A DNA stretch of 64,000 bases, taken from contig NZ_FWFX01000002.1 of NCBI RefSeq assembly GCF_900172335.1, forward strand, positions 186,001 to 250,000. Reading direction: 5' to 3'. The DNA is from Roseovarius albus (GTDB lineage Bacteria > Pseudomonadota > Alphaproteobacteria > Rhodobacterales > Rhodobacteraceae). Position numbers and translations under genes: made by a program. Under the pieces are notes generated by a model. That model was not told the origin of the DNA. It saw only the letters and a list, made by a program, of their open reading frames with translations, and did not search any database. Of this stretch, positions 8,523-18,253 are shown in pieces. Numbering within the stretch: position 1 is the stretch's first letter; the number at the start of each line of letters is the position of its first letter.

Positions 8523-10208
8523 ATGGCACTGGACGATCGCAAGGGCGTGTGGAAATCGGGTAAAGGCAAAGGGCGTAAAACACCCAAAGGCCGTCAAGTG
8601 GATGACACAGCCTGGGAAGAGGTCCGCGACCTGCTGGGCGATACCCCGCGTGACCGTGATCTGCTGATTGAGTTTCTGCACCTGATCCAAGACCGTTTTG
8701 GCCACCTTTCAGCAGCGCATTTGCGGGCTCTGGCTGAAGAAATGCGGATCGGTCAGGCCGAAATTTACGAGGTTGCCACCTTCTATGCTCACTTTGATGT
8801 GGTTAAAGAGGGCGAGACACCCCCGCCCGCGCTGACCATTCGTGTCTGCGATTCGCTGAGCTGCGAATTGGCGGGCGCCGAGCAATTGCAAAAGGCGCTT
8901 GAGGACGGTCTAGATGCCTCGCAAGTGCGGGTGCTGCGCGCGCCCTGCATGGGGCGGTGTGACACTGCGCCGGTACTGGAAATCGGTCACAATCATATCG
9001 ATCACGCCACACCGGAAAAAGTGCAGGCTGCGATTGCTGCCGATGATACCCATGCGCATGTGCCCGAATATGAAGACTTTGCCGCATATAAGGCCGATGG
9101 CGGTTACGCCAAGCTGGCCGAGCTGCGTGCTGGTGGTGATTTTGAAACGGTTCAACAGGAGTTGCTGGATTCTGGCTTGCGTGGTCTGGGCGGAGCGGGA
9201 TTCCCATCGGGTCGTAAATGGGGTTTTGTCCGGGCCGAAGCAGGCCCTCGCTATCTGGCCGTAAACGGTGACGAGGGCGAGCCGGGCACCTTCAAAGACC
9301 GCTATTATCTTGAGCGCACGCCGCATCCGTTCCTTGAAGGCATGCTGATCGGTGCTTGGGCGGTTGAGGCTGAAAAATGCTTTATCTACATGCGCGACGA
9401 ATATCCTGCCGTGCTGAAGATTCTGGCAAAAGAAATTGCGGCACTGGAAGAGGCGGGCATTGTCGAGCCGGGCTATATCGACCTGCGCCGCGGTGCCGGG
9501 GCCTATATCTGCGGCGAAGAAAGCGCGATGATCGAATCGATCGAAGGCAAGCGCGGCCTGCCACGTCACCGCCCGCCATTCGTGGCGCAGGTCGGGATCT
9601 TCAACCGTCCGACCTTGGTGAACAACGTTGAAACCCTTTATTGGGTCGCGCGCGTGCTGCGGGAAGGCAAAGACATCCTCAGCAGTGTTGAGAAAAATGG
9701 CCGCAAAGGCCTGCGTTCCTACTCGGTTTCGGGCCGTGTCAAGAACCCGGGCGTACACCTGCTGCCAGCCGGTTCGACCATCACCGACATCATCGAGGCC
9801 TGCGGTGGCATGCTTGATGGCTGCAGCTTCAAGGCTTACCAGCCGGGTGGTCCTTCATCGGGCCTGCTGCCTGCGTCGATGGATGATGTGCCGCTTGATT
9901 TCGACACGCTTCAGCCGCATGGCACGTTCATCGGTTCGGCGGCTGTTGTCGTGCTTAGCGATCAGGACAGCGCCAAAGATGCCGCGCTGAATATGCTGCG
10001 CTTCTTCGAGGATGAAAGCTGTGGTCAGTGCACGCCGTGCCGTGTGGGTTGCGAAAAAGCCGTCAAGCTGATGCAGGCCGACACATGGGATCAACCGCTG
10101 CTGGAAGAGCTGTGCACCGCGATGGGTGACGCTTCGATCTGTGGTCTGGGTCAAGCGGCACCAAACCCGATCCGCCTGACAATGAAGCACTTCCCAGACG
10201 AGGTGTAA
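8523..10208 (+). CDS. NuoE-NuoF fusion, NAD-linked (formate) dehydrogenase beta-type subunit
   Basis: This 561-residue flavoprotein-type subunit passes electrons between an Fe-S partner and NAD. Residues 40-170 form a NuoE-like thioredoxin domain with Cys109, Cys114, Cys142 and Cys146 for a 2Fe-2S cluster. The rest is NuoF-like: GLRGLGGAGFPSGRKW, NGDEGEPGTFKDR (FMN/NAD site), GAGAYICGEESA, and a 4Fe-4S motif at Cys500, Cys503, Cys506 and Cys540. Fusions of this kind are formate dehydrogenase beta subunits or related diaphorases. The expected catalytic alpha subunit does not follow; a lysoplasmalogenase gene does. The start at 8523 fits the family; a longer in-frame start at 8469 is less likely. 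Confidence 0.85.
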   Translation: MALDDRKGVWKSGKGKGRKTPKGRQVDDTAWEEVRDLLGDTPRDRDLLIEFLHLIQDRFGHLSAAHLRALAEEMRIGQAEIYEVATFYAHFDVVKEGETPPPALTIRVCDSLSCELAGAEQLQKALEDGLDASQVRVLRAPCMGRCDTAPVLEIGHNHIDHATPEKVQAAIAADDTHAHVPEYEDFAAYKADGGYAKLAELRAGGDFETVQQELLDSGLRGLGGAGFPSGRKWGFVRAEAGPRYLAVNGDEGEPGTFKDRYYLERTPHPFLEGMLIGAWAVEAEKCFIYMRDEYPAVLKILAKEIAALEEAGIVEPGYIDLRRGAGAYICGEESAMIESIEGKRGLPRHRPPFVAQVGIFNRPTLVNNVETLYWVARVLREGKDILSSVEKNGRKGLRSYSVSGRVKNPGVHLLPAGSTITDIIEACGGMLDGCSFKAYQPGGPSSGLLPASMDDVPLDFDTLQPHGTFIGSAAVVVLSDQDSAKDAALNMLRFFEDESCGQCTPCRVGCEKAVKLMQADTWDQPLLEELCTAMGDASICGLGQAAPNPIRLTMKHFPDEV

Positions 10209-10307
10209 GCTGAGATCTGCCATTCCGGGCGCTGACGTAACGGCATCCGGGACAGGCCGCACAAGACAAGGTTAACTGCTCTCAAAGACCTTGAGGCAAG
10301 AGCACAG

Positions 10308-10988
10308 ATGACCGTTTTTGAAGAAATCGCCTTGAGACAGTCCATCATGTTTGGTGGGCTGTCTTTTGGTTTTCTGGCTGCGATTATCTTTGCGTTTTTC
10401 TTCTGCTATCGCGGGCCATCGACGCTCAAAACCTTCATTAAGGTCCTGACACCGCTTGCCTTTGCGGTTGCGGGATACGTGAATTTTGCGGCACCGCTTG
10501 TGGTGCTTGGGTTGCTGGTATCTGCGATTGGTGATGCGTTCCTGTCGCGCGATGGCAAAAAGAGCTTTCTCACCGGCTTGATCGCCTTCGCTGCGGCGCA
10601 TGTCTTTTACATCGCGCATTTTCTGCCAATGGCGTCGCTGGCGGATTTGACGTGGTTGCCTGCTGTGCTGCTTGTGGTGTTGGCTGTGTCGACAGAACGC
10701 TGGTTGATCCCGTACACTGATGACATGGCTTGGCCTGTGCGGATCTATGTTTTGCTGATCACGGTAATGGGTTGTGCGGCATTGGGGCTGAGCGGGCGCG
10801 AGATTGCAGTGCTTGGGGCCTTTGCCTTTATCTTGTCGGATCTGATTTTGGCGATCAACCTGTTTCGCTTGCCTCCAGACTCCCGCCTGCGCATCCCAAG
10901 TGAGATCGCGCTGTGGATTTTCTATGTTTTGGGGCAGGCGGGGATCTTGATCGGGGCAGGCTTTGCGCAGCCGCTCTTTTCAATCTGA
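10308..10988 (+). CDS. Lysoplasmalogenase (YhhN family) membrane protein
   Basis: This 226-residue protein has about eight hydrophobic segments. It shows the YhhN pattern VLGLLVSAIGDAFLSR followed by FLTGLIAFAAAHVFYIAHF, which holds the conserved acidic and histidine residues. The family hydrolyses the vinyl-ether bond of lysoplasmalogens in animals; the bacterial substrate is less certain. It follows the NuoEF-like gene by about 100 bp on the same strand and precedes ftsY by about 40 bp, without an obvious functional link. Confidence 0.8.
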   Translation: MTVFEEIALRQSIMFGGLSFGFLAAIIFAFFFCYRGPSTLKTFIKVLTPLAFAVAGYVNFAAPLVVLGLLVSAIGDAFLSRDGKKSFLTGLIAFAAAHVFYIAHFLPMASLADLTWLPAVLLVVLAVSTERWLIPYTDDMAWPVRIYVLLITVMGCAALGLSGREIAVLGAFAFILSDLILAINLFRLPPDSRLRIPSEIALWIFYVLGQAGILIGAGFAQPLFSI

Positions 10989-11031
10989 TCATCACCCTTT
11001 AGGGGAAAAGGAGGGTTGATCGGAGGCCGCA

Positions 11032-12285
<1,254 letters not shown>

Positions 12286-12309
12286 ACGCCATAACATTGG
12301 CGGTTCCCA

Positions 12310-13212
12310 ATGAGTGATTGGCTCATCTCGCTTGAAGGCACTGAGGCCGGTCATCATTGGGCGCTGGGTCTGGCGATTTGGGCGGCGTTTTTGCATGCGG
12401 TGTTTGGCGCGCTGCAAAAGGGGCGGCATGACCCATGGCTTACCCGTGGTGCGATTGATTTCAGCTATTGCCTGATGTCGGCACCGTTTGCGTTTTTTGT
12501 GGTGCCCTGGCCCGAGCCGCATATGTGGCCGATCTTTTTTGGCGCATGGGCATTGCATCTGATCTACAAGATCCTGCAGGCGATGGCTTACACCCGTGGG
12601 GCCTATACCGTGGTTTATCCGGTGGTGCGGGGGACGGGGCCGCTGTTTACCGTGATCGGGGCCTATCTGCTCTTTGGCGAATCCTTCACGGCAATTCAGT
12701 GGTTGGGCGTCTTGGTACTGCTTTGCGGGATTTACGGCCTTGCTGTTTACAACATGCGCACCATCGTGGCGCAGCGAGAGACATTGATCGCGGCTTTAGG
12801 ACTGGCGGTGCTAACTGGTGTGTTCGTTGCGCTCTACACCACGTTTGATGCTTACGGCATTCGCGCGACGGCTGACCCTTTCACCTTCCTAGCGTGGTTT
12901 TTCATGTTTGATGGGTTGGTGATCCCATTCTACGCCTACTACCGCTGGAAGCACATGCCGGACGCACCAGCCCCTGCACCGTTGATGTTCAGGGGTTTTG
13001 TTGGTGGCTTGGTTGCCTATATGTCATTCGGGTCCATCATGCTGGCGACCCGGTTGGACAAAGTCGGAGAGGCGGCGGTGCTGCGTGAAACCTCGACTGT
13101 GTTTGCAGCCATAATCGGCTGGCTGGTGCTGCGCGAAACCGTGGGGCCGCGCCGCATTGCATTGATGGCTTTGATTGCCGCAGGTGCGGTGATAGTGGAG
13201 ATGGGCGGCTGA
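12310..13212 (+). CDS. DMT-superfamily (EamA) transporter
   Basis: This 300-residue inner-membrane protein has about ten hydrophobic helices in two EamA-like halves. Signatures are AYTVVYPVVRGTGPLFTVIGAYLLFGE in the first half and RETSTVFAAIIGWLVLRETVGPRRI in the second. DMT members export amino acids, metabolites or drugs by proton exchange; the substrate cannot be inferred. It lies 24 bp after ftsY, and its TGA overlaps an alternative ATG of yciB, so the three genes probably form one operon. Confidence 0.9.
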   Translation: MSDWLISLEGTEAGHHWALGLAIWAAFLHAVFGALQKGRHDPWLTRGAIDFSYCLMSAPFAFFVVPWPEPHMWPIFFGAWALHLIYKILQAMAYTRGAYTVVYPVVRGTGPLFTVIGAYLLFGESFTAIQWLGVLVLLCGIYGLAVYNMRTIVAQRETLIAALGLAVLTGVFVALYTTFDAYGIRATADPFTFLAWFFMFDGLVIPFYAYYRWKHMPDAPAPAPLMFRGFVGGLVAYMSFGSIMLATRLDKVGEAAVLRETSTVFAAIIGWLVLRETVGPRRIALMALIAAGAVIVEMGG

Positions 13213-13238
13213 TGGCCCGCGACAGTAAGGACAGACAG

Positions 13239-13844
13239 ATGAGCGAAATCAATTCCCCCAAATGGCTAAAACCCGCGTTGGAGTTTGGCCCGATTTTGTT
13301 GTTCTTTATGGCTTATCTGAAGCTCAAGGATCATGTGTTTACCGTCAGCGGGACTGAATATCAGGGTTTTATCGTTGTGACCGCTGGTTTTATCCCTATC
13401 TTTCTGCTGTCGATGGTGGCACTCTGGAAATTGACCGGGCATTTGTCGAAAATGCAAATCATCACGGCAGTGTTAATCGTGGTTTTTGGTGGGTTGTCTG
13501 TCTGGTTCAATGACCCGAAATTCTTCAAGATGAAGCCGACGATCATTTATCTGCTATTCGGAGGCGCGTTGGCGTTAGGGCTGATGCGTGGTCAGTCTTA
13601 TCTGCAATACGCCATGGACGGGCTTATGCCCTTGACGGACGAGGGTTGGATGATTCTGACCAAACGGATCATGTTGTTTTTCTTCGGGCTTGCTGTTCTG
13701 AACGAGCTGGTCTGGCGCACACAGACCGAGGAAACTTGGGTCTATTTCAAAACCTTTGGTTTGACAGCGGCGATGTTCGTTTTCTTCATGACGCAAGGTA
13801 AGTTGTTTCAACAACATGGCACAGAAGACGACAGCGCGAAATAA
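13239..13844 (+). CDS. yciB: Inner membrane septation protein A family (YciB/IspZ)
   Basis: This 201-residue protein with five to six membrane helices matches the YciB/IspZ family: KPALEFGPILLFFMAYL near the start, the FNDPKFFKMKPTIIYLLF segment, and NELVWRTQTEETWVYFKTFG near the end. The family is linked to cell envelope integrity and septation. The ATG at 13239 is preferred because TAAGGA precedes it by about 8 nt; an in-frame ATG at 13212 overlaps the upstream stop and would add nine polar residues. Its place after ftsY and a DMT transporter is typical. Confidence 0.92.
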   Translation: MSEINSPKWLKPALEFGPILLFFMAYLKLKDHVFTVSGTEYQGFIVVTAGFIPIFLLSMVALWKLTGHLSKMQIITAVLIVVFGGLSVWFNDPKFFKMKPTIIYLLFGGALALGLMRGQSYLQYAMDGLMPLTDEGWMILTKRIMLFFFGLAVLNELVWRTQTEETWVYFKTFGLTAAMFVFFMTQGKLFQQHGTEDDSAK

Positions 13845-13925
13845 CCGCATTCACAAAGGGTTGAAGGACAGAGAAAGTCATTCGTTTGCCAGTCTTTTGA
13901 CGTAATTTCTGTGTAGGCAAACATT

Positions 13926-14546
13926 ATGGTTAGCAGTCTGTCTTATCGTTTATGGAACGCAATTTCGTCGGTGCCCCCGATAAATCCGGGGAATATTCTG
14001 CCTTTGGTGATCATGCTGATTCTCTGGGTTGGTTTACATCAGTTCCAGATCGATGAAGACACGATCTTTGTTATCTCGGTTGTGGTGGCCGAAGGGTATA
14101 TGATCTGGCGAAACCTGCCCACAGCCGCGGCAAGTCTTGGGACAATTCAAAAAGATAAGCCCCGTCTTCTGCGGTGGCCAGTCATGGCTGTGATTGGGCT
14201 GATCGCCATTCAGCTTTGGCTGAATGATCCCCTTTTCACTCAGCGCGTCTTAACCGGTGCATGCTTGTTTGTGCTAATTGTTATGTTGTTGGGTTTGCGG
14301 CGCGAACAGATTCTGCTTGATCGGGTGGTGCCGTTGAAACAGCACTCGGGTCGCCAGATCAAACGTGTCGGACTGCTGCGAATCAATGCGCTGGTGCTGG
14401 CGATTGTGATCACCGTGAACGAGACTCTGATTGCATCAGAACCTCTGGCGGTCTGGATTACGGTAATGCCACTGCTGGCGATCTTGCTGCATGGGTTTTA
14501 CTGGTTCGCCGTCTTGATGGTATTACCCTCCGAAGAAGCTTCATAA
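13926..14546 (+). CDS. Uncharacterised integral membrane protein (about six helices)
   Basis: This 206-residue protein is not recognised. It has about six hydrophobic stretches (for example ILPLVIMLILWVGL, TIFVISVVVAEGYMIW, LFVLIVMLLGL and ITVMPLLAILLHGFYWFAVL), with short loops and few charged residues. No transport or enzyme motif is seen. It stands alone 80 bp downstream of yciB with its own upstream gap, so it may or may not share that transcript. Codon use looks like the neighbouring core genes. Confidence 0.65.
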   Translation: MVSSLSYRLWNAISSVPPINPGNILPLVIMLILWVGLHQFQIDEDTIFVISVVVAEGYMIWRNLPTAAASLGTIQKDKPRLLRWPVMAVIGLIAIQLWLNDPLFTQRVLTGACLFVLIVMLLGLRREQILLDRVVPLKQHSGRQIKRVGLLRINALVLAIVITVNETLIASEPLAVWITVMPLLAILLHGFYWFAVLMVLPSEEAS

Positions 14547-14684
14547 TAACGCGCCTTTCAGAACGCATTGCGTTCAGTAACTATGCTTTGGTACTGAGAA
14601 CGATCAGCGAGAAACGCGTGTTTGCGATTGCGGGCATCTGAGTGCGAATGCTTGTTCTCCAGATCTTAAGCAAGTTCAGCCGGT

Positions 14685-14840
14685 CTATTCGTTGGAGTCT
14701 TCATCTTCGCATTCGGCCTGAACATTGCGACACTCTTCTGAATGTTGATCATCGCACAAGGCTTCGGCCAATTCAGAGATATGAGGGCTATGGAGAAATC
14801 TTGCACCAAGAAGGATATCCCGAAGTGTTGGATAGAACAT
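14685..14840 (-). CDS. Small hypothetical acidic protein
   Basis: A 51-codon frame begins with ATG at 14840, 6 nt after AGGTGA, which is a good ribosome site for so short an ORF. The product starts FYPTLRDILLGARFLHSP and ends in a very acidic tail with two cysteines (QAECEDEDSNE). I do not recognise the family. Two lines support it being real: the ribosome binding site and a composition unlike a random frame. It lies in a sparse region between the membrane protein and a DUF465-like gene. Confidence 0.4.
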   Translation of the reverse strand: MFYPTLRDILLGARFLHSPHISELAEALCDDQHSEECRNVQAECEDEDSNE

Positions 14841-14939
14841 AGTTTCACCTGTTGAATTCGGGTTTTGGGTTCTGCGGGATGAGGTGTTGCCCCCTGAGGA
14901 AAGGCACCACCTCACCCCGACGCTGGCAGGGCATGGCCA

Positions 14940-15233
14940 TCAAGCCATCGCCGCACCTGCCAGAAGTGTTTTCAAGCGGCCTTCGCAATGCACAAGCTCA
15001 TCTTTCAACTGCAACTTGCGGCGCTTGTATCCTTTAAGAATGAGCGTGTTCGGGCGGAGGCGAACTTGTTCCGCTTGCACTTGGAGGTCAGCCTCTTGAT
15101 GGCGTTTGTGGAGCGCTTCGATGCGGGAAGAGATCGCGTTGATTCCCAGGTGTTTTGTAACGGCCACGGCAGATACCTCCTCGTCAGCCCCAAGCCTGCA
15201 CAGGCGATCGAAACTTGGGTTTTCCGTTTGCAT
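14940..15233 (-). CDS. DUF465/YdcH-like small coiled-coil protein
   Basis: The C-terminal 60 residues resemble YdcH/DUF465 proteins: SRIEALHKRHQEADLQV, then ILKGYKRRKLQLKDEL, the LKxxKLxLKD-like signature. Such proteins are short, helical, probably coiled-coil, and of unknown function. The start is uncertain. ATG at 15233 gives 97 residues, longer than the usual 55-75, and a further ATG at 15248 is possible. No strong ribosome site marks any of them. The gene diverges from the riboswitch-controlled metZ. Confidence 0.6.
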   Translation of the reverse strand: MQTENPSFDRLCRLGADEEVSAVAVTKHLGINAISSRIEALHKRHQEADLQVQAEQVRLRPNTLILKGYKRRKLQLKDELVHCEGRLKTLLAGAAMA

Positions 15234-15378
15234 TGATCTCAGTGACATTGAAATGGGGACATTGGGTATTTGCTTCAAGGCTATTGTTTTTGAAAATACG
15301 ATAGGAATAAGCTATTATGCAGTATCTCTGTTGCACCGCCGTGCAGTCGCTCTTTTCTGGGCAAGCCTGAGCAGGCCC

Positions 15379-15405
15379 TTGACGTGAATTGCCCGCAAGG
15401 ATAAA
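15379..15405 (+). promoter_or_regulatory. Candidate promoter for the metZ leader
   Basis: TTGACG at 15379-15384 resembles a -35 box and GATAAA at 15400-15405 a weak -10 box, with 15 bp between them. The pair sits directly before the SAM-II aptamer, where the leader transcript must start. The spacing is shorter than ideal, so the exact -10 is uncertain. Confidence 0.4.
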
Positions 15406-15408
15406 GCA

Positions 15409-15467
15409 GCGCCGTGGCGATTTGTTACCGGATTGCGGGCCACGTTAAACAACACCGCTAAAAGGTC
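15409..15467 (+). promoter_or_regulatory. SAM-II riboswitch
   Basis: The leader has the SAM-II (SAM-alpha) order: a P1 strand CGTGGC, the conserved GATTTG, ACCGGATTGCGG, the closing strand GCCACG, then TTAAA and the pseudoknot strand GCTAAAAGG. This class binds S-adenosylmethionine and is known upstream of metA, metZ and metX genes in alphaproteobacteria, turning expression off when SAM is plentiful. The position about 70 bp upstream of metZ fits exactly. Confidence 0.9.
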
Positions 15468-15476
15468 AGGATGAAA

Positions 15477-15510
15477 GCCCCCTTTCGCTTGACCGCGTTA
15501 GGGGTTTTTT
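15477..15510 (+). terminator. Attenuator terminator after the SAM-II aptamer
   Basis: A GCCCCC strand pairs with GGGG across a loop that contains a CGC/GCG inner pairing, and is followed by TTTTTT. It lies between the aptamer and the metZ ribosome site, so it may be the expression platform through which SAM binding stops transcription. Confidence 0.65.
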
Positions 15511-15538
15511 CATGGGTTAGGCGCCCCGGAGGAAGAAG

Positions 15539-16720
15539 ATGACAAAAGACTGGAACACACGTACCAAGCTGGTTCACGCGGGTAGCCGTCGCAGCCAATA
15601 CAACGAGGTGAGCGAAGCGATCTTCATGACGCAGGGCTTTGTGTATGAAACTGCCGAGGACGCCGAGGCGCGGTTTATAAACTCTGGTCCTGATGAATTT
15701 ATCTATGCCCGCTATGGCAACCCGACCGTAGCGATGTTCGAAGAACGTATCGCCGCTTTGGAAGGCACCGAAGATGCCTTTGCGACTGCCAGTGGTATGG
15801 CTGCCGTAAGTGGTGCGCTGACCTCAATGCTTCGCGCGGGCGATCACGTTGTTGCGGCAAAGGCGCTGTTTGGGTCTTGTCTCTACGTGCTCGAAGAGAT
15901 CCTGGCGCGCTTTGGGGTCGAAGTGTCCTTTGTTGACGGCACGGATCTGGCCCAATGGAAAGCTGCAATCCGGGAAGACACCAAACTGGTGTTTTTCGAA
16001 TCTGTTGCGAATCCGACGCTGGAAATTGTCGATATCCGTGCGGTGTCCGAACTGGCGCATGCGGTTGGCGCACAAGTGGTCATCGACAACGTTTTTGCGA
16101 CCCCGGTGTTTTCGCGCGCGGTGGAGCAGGGGGCGGATGTGGTGATTTACTCGACCACCAAACATGTCGATGGTCAGGGTCGTGCACTTGGGGGGGTCAT
16201 TCTGGGGACACAAGAATTCATTCGCGGCACGATCGAGCCCTACATGAAACACACGGGCGGATCGATGTCGCCATTTAATGCCTGGGTGATGCTCAAAGGT
16301 ATGGAAACGATTGATCTGCGGGTTCGGGCGCAGGCGGCGTCTGCCTTGGCGATTGCGGATTCTCTGCAAGGACACAAGAAACTTTTGCGCGCCATCTATC
16401 CGGGACATTCAAGCCATGCCCAGCATGATCTGGTTGTTGAACAGATGACCAAAGGTGGCACTGTAATTGCTCTGGACATCGAAGGCGGGCAGGAAGGAGC
16501 GTTTCGTTTCCTCAATGCACTGGAGATTGTAGTGATTTCCAACAATCTGGGCGACGCAAAGTCGATTGCAACACATCCGGCAACGACCACGCACCAGCGC
16601 CTTTCAGACGAGCAGAAAGCCGAGCTTGGTATCACTCCCGGTCTGATCCGGATGTCCGTTGGCATCGAAGATACGGACGATCTGATTCAGGATGTCCTGA
16701 ATGCGTTGAGCAAAGTCTAA
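15539..16720 (+). CDS. metZ: O-succinylhomoserine sulfhydrylase
   Basis: MetZ (393 residues) makes homocysteine from O-succinylhomoserine and sulfide with pyridoxal phosphate. The fold-type I Cys/Met metabolism signature is clear: FIYARYGNPT, EDAFATASGMAAVSGAL, and the PLP lysine Lys208 in YSTTKHVDGQGRALGG. SNNLGDAKS in the C-terminal part is also typical. GGAGGAAG lies 4-5 nt before the ATG. The SAM-II riboswitch upstream indicates feedback by SAM and supports the methionine role over a cystathionine enzyme. Confidence 0.95.
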   Translation: MTKDWNTRTKLVHAGSRRSQYNEVSEAIFMTQGFVYETAEDAEARFINSGPDEFIYARYGNPTVAMFEERIAALEGTEDAFATASGMAAVSGALTSMLRAGDHVVAAKALFGSCLYVLEEILARFGVEVSFVDGTDLAQWKAAIREDTKLVFFESVANPTLEIVDIRAVSELAHAVGAQVVIDNVFATPVFSRAVEQGADVVIYSTTKHVDGQGRALGGVILGTQEFIRGTIEPYMKHTGGSMSPFNAWVMLKGMETIDLRVRAQAASALAIADSLQGHKKLLRAIYPGHSSHAQHDLVVEQMTKGGTVIALDIEGGQEGAFRFLNALEIVVISNNLGDAKSIATHPATTTHQRLSDEQKAELGITPGLIRMSVGIEDTDDLIQDVLNALSKV

Positions 16721-16744
16721 GATTTTGGAAATCGGGCATGTTTC

Positions 16745-17335
16745 CTAGGCGTGCCCGGCATCCGCTGACAAAGCAAGCGCACTGACCCCCAATTTGCTCA
16801 GGGCTGCCTCCCATTTGTTGGCGTCCGCTGTTTCAAACACCAGCATCTGATCGGCCTCAGCCGTGAGCCAGCCATTCTGGGCAATTTCCGATTCCAACTG
16901 CCCGGGCCCCCAACCAGCATAGCCAAGCGCCAGAATGGCGCGCTCTGGGCCCCGGCCATCGGCGAAATCCTCAAGGATATCAAGGGTCGCGGTCATCGCG
17001 AATTGGGTGTTCACATCCATGGTCGAAATCGCGGAATGATAGCCATGCTCATGTAAAACAAATCCTCTGCCATGTTCTACGGGGCCGCCAAAATGAACGG
17101 GTGTTTCGCGTGTCTCAGGACCGGTTTTGATCTCTAGCTGCTCCAGCAGATCATGGAGTTTGAGCTCATCTGTGGGTTTGTTGATGACCAACCCCATGGC
17201 CCCATCTTCGGAATGGGCGCACATGAAGACAACTGACTGTGCAAACCTTGGATCAGCCATACCCGGCATGGCGATAAGTACTTGACCGCTAAGGTCTATT
17301 TCGCTTTCGCTTGTGTTTTCTATATCACTGCTCAT
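16745..17335 (-). CDS. YqgE/AlgH family protein (UPF0301)
   Basis: This 196-residue protein has the UPF0301 hallmarks: GQVLIAMPGMADPRFAQSVVFMCAHSEDGAMGLVINKP at residues 17-54 (quoted here as one conserved stretch by position), VHFGGPVE, and the later ALGYAGWGPGQLESEI. The biochemical function of the family is unsettled; AlgH was linked to transcription control in Pseudomonas. It is convergent with metZ and divergent from the DsbD-alpha-like gene. Length is usual. Confidence 0.93.
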   Translation of the reverse strand: MSSDIENTSESEIDLSGQVLIAMPGMADPRFAQSVVFMCAHSEDGAMGLVINKPTDELKLHDLLEQLEIKTGPETRETPVHFGGPVEHGRGFVLHEHGYHSAISTMDVNTQFAMTATLDILEDFADGRGPERAILALGYAGWGPGQLESEIAQNGWLTAEADQMLVFETADANKWEAALSKLGVSALALSADAGHA

Positions 17336-17437
17336 GGTTCAATGATGGGTCTCTTACGGTCAAAGTGCAAGGGAAATGACATATTTGTCGCTGGAATGTG
17401 AGTTGGCATTTCCCTTTGCATGCCCCAAGTAAGGGAC

Positions 17438-18247
17438 ATGATAAAAACTCTATTTACCCTTTGTGCTGCGTGGTGTTTGGCGCTTGCTGCCCCGGTTGTG
17501 GCAGGCCCTGCTGACGATATAGTTGATGCCCGGATTTTGCCAGGCTGGCGTGGTTCAAATGGCGAACATGTTTCGGCCTTGCAGATTACGCTGAAGGACG
17601 GTTGGAAAACCTATTGGCGCGCACCCGGTGATGCGGGCATTCCACCGCGATTTGACTGGCAGGGGTCCGACAATCTGGCGGGTGTTCATGTTGTTTGGCC
17701 GACGCCAATTGTCTTTCGCCAAAGCGGTTTGCAAAGCGTGGGCTACAAGGATGTGCTGATTTTGCCGCTAAAGATCACGCCGAAGCAAGGGGCGGGATCT
17801 ATCTCCTTGCGGGGCGATATCGAGATCGGTGTGTGCGAGGATATTTGTGTGCCCGTGAACCTGAAAGTGTCTCAGGACTTGCCGTCAACCGCTGGAAAGC
17901 GTGACCCGCGCATTGTTGCAGCACTGGCGGATCAACCTTATTCGGCAACGGAATCAGGGGTTTCGCATGTGTCTTGTCAGGTCACGCCGGTAAAAAATGG
18001 CATGAAGCTCAAGGCTAAGATCACACTGCCACGCAAAGGCAAATCGGAATTTGTGGCTATCGAAGCGGATGATCCAAAAATCTGGGTGGCGCAGGCGGAA
18101 ACCAAGCGCGAAGGTCGGGTATTGTATGCCGAAACCACGCTTTATCATGCGGATGGACGCCCATTTTCGCTCAATCGTTCGGGGCTTCGACTGACAGTGA
18201 TTGGCGGCAAATCCGCAGTTGATATTCAGGGCTGCCCGGCGGGCTAA
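17438..18247 (+). CDS. Exported DsbD-alpha-like (thiol:disulfide interchange N-terminal domain) protein
   Basis: This 269-residue protein starts with a signal peptide (TLFTLCAAWCLALAAPVVAG). It continues with a DsbD N-terminal-like immunoglobulin fold: LKDGWKTYWRAPGDAGIPPRFDW, then YKDVLILPL, and GVCEDICVPV, whose Cys pair matches the DsbD-alpha redox motif. No membrane or thioredoxin domain follows, so it is a stand-alone periplasmic module that may receive electrons from a CcdA/DsbD membrane partner elsewhere. ATG at 17438 is favoured by the signal peptide; an in-frame ATG at 17420 adds six residues. Confidence 0.82.
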   Translation: MIKTLFTLCAAWCLALAAPVVAGPADDIVDARILPGWRGSNGEHVSALQITLKDGWKTYWRAPGDAGIPPRFDWQGSDNLAGVHVVWPTPIVFRQSGLQSVGYKDVLILPLKITPKQGAGSISLRGDIEIGVCEDICVPVNLKVSQDLPSTAGKRDPRIVAALADQPYSATESGVSHVSCQVTPVKNGMKLKAKITLPRKGKSEFVAIEADDPKIWVAQAETKREGRVLYAETTLYHADGRPFSLNRSGLRLTVIGGKSAVDIQGCPAG

Positions 18248-18253
18248 GGCGCA

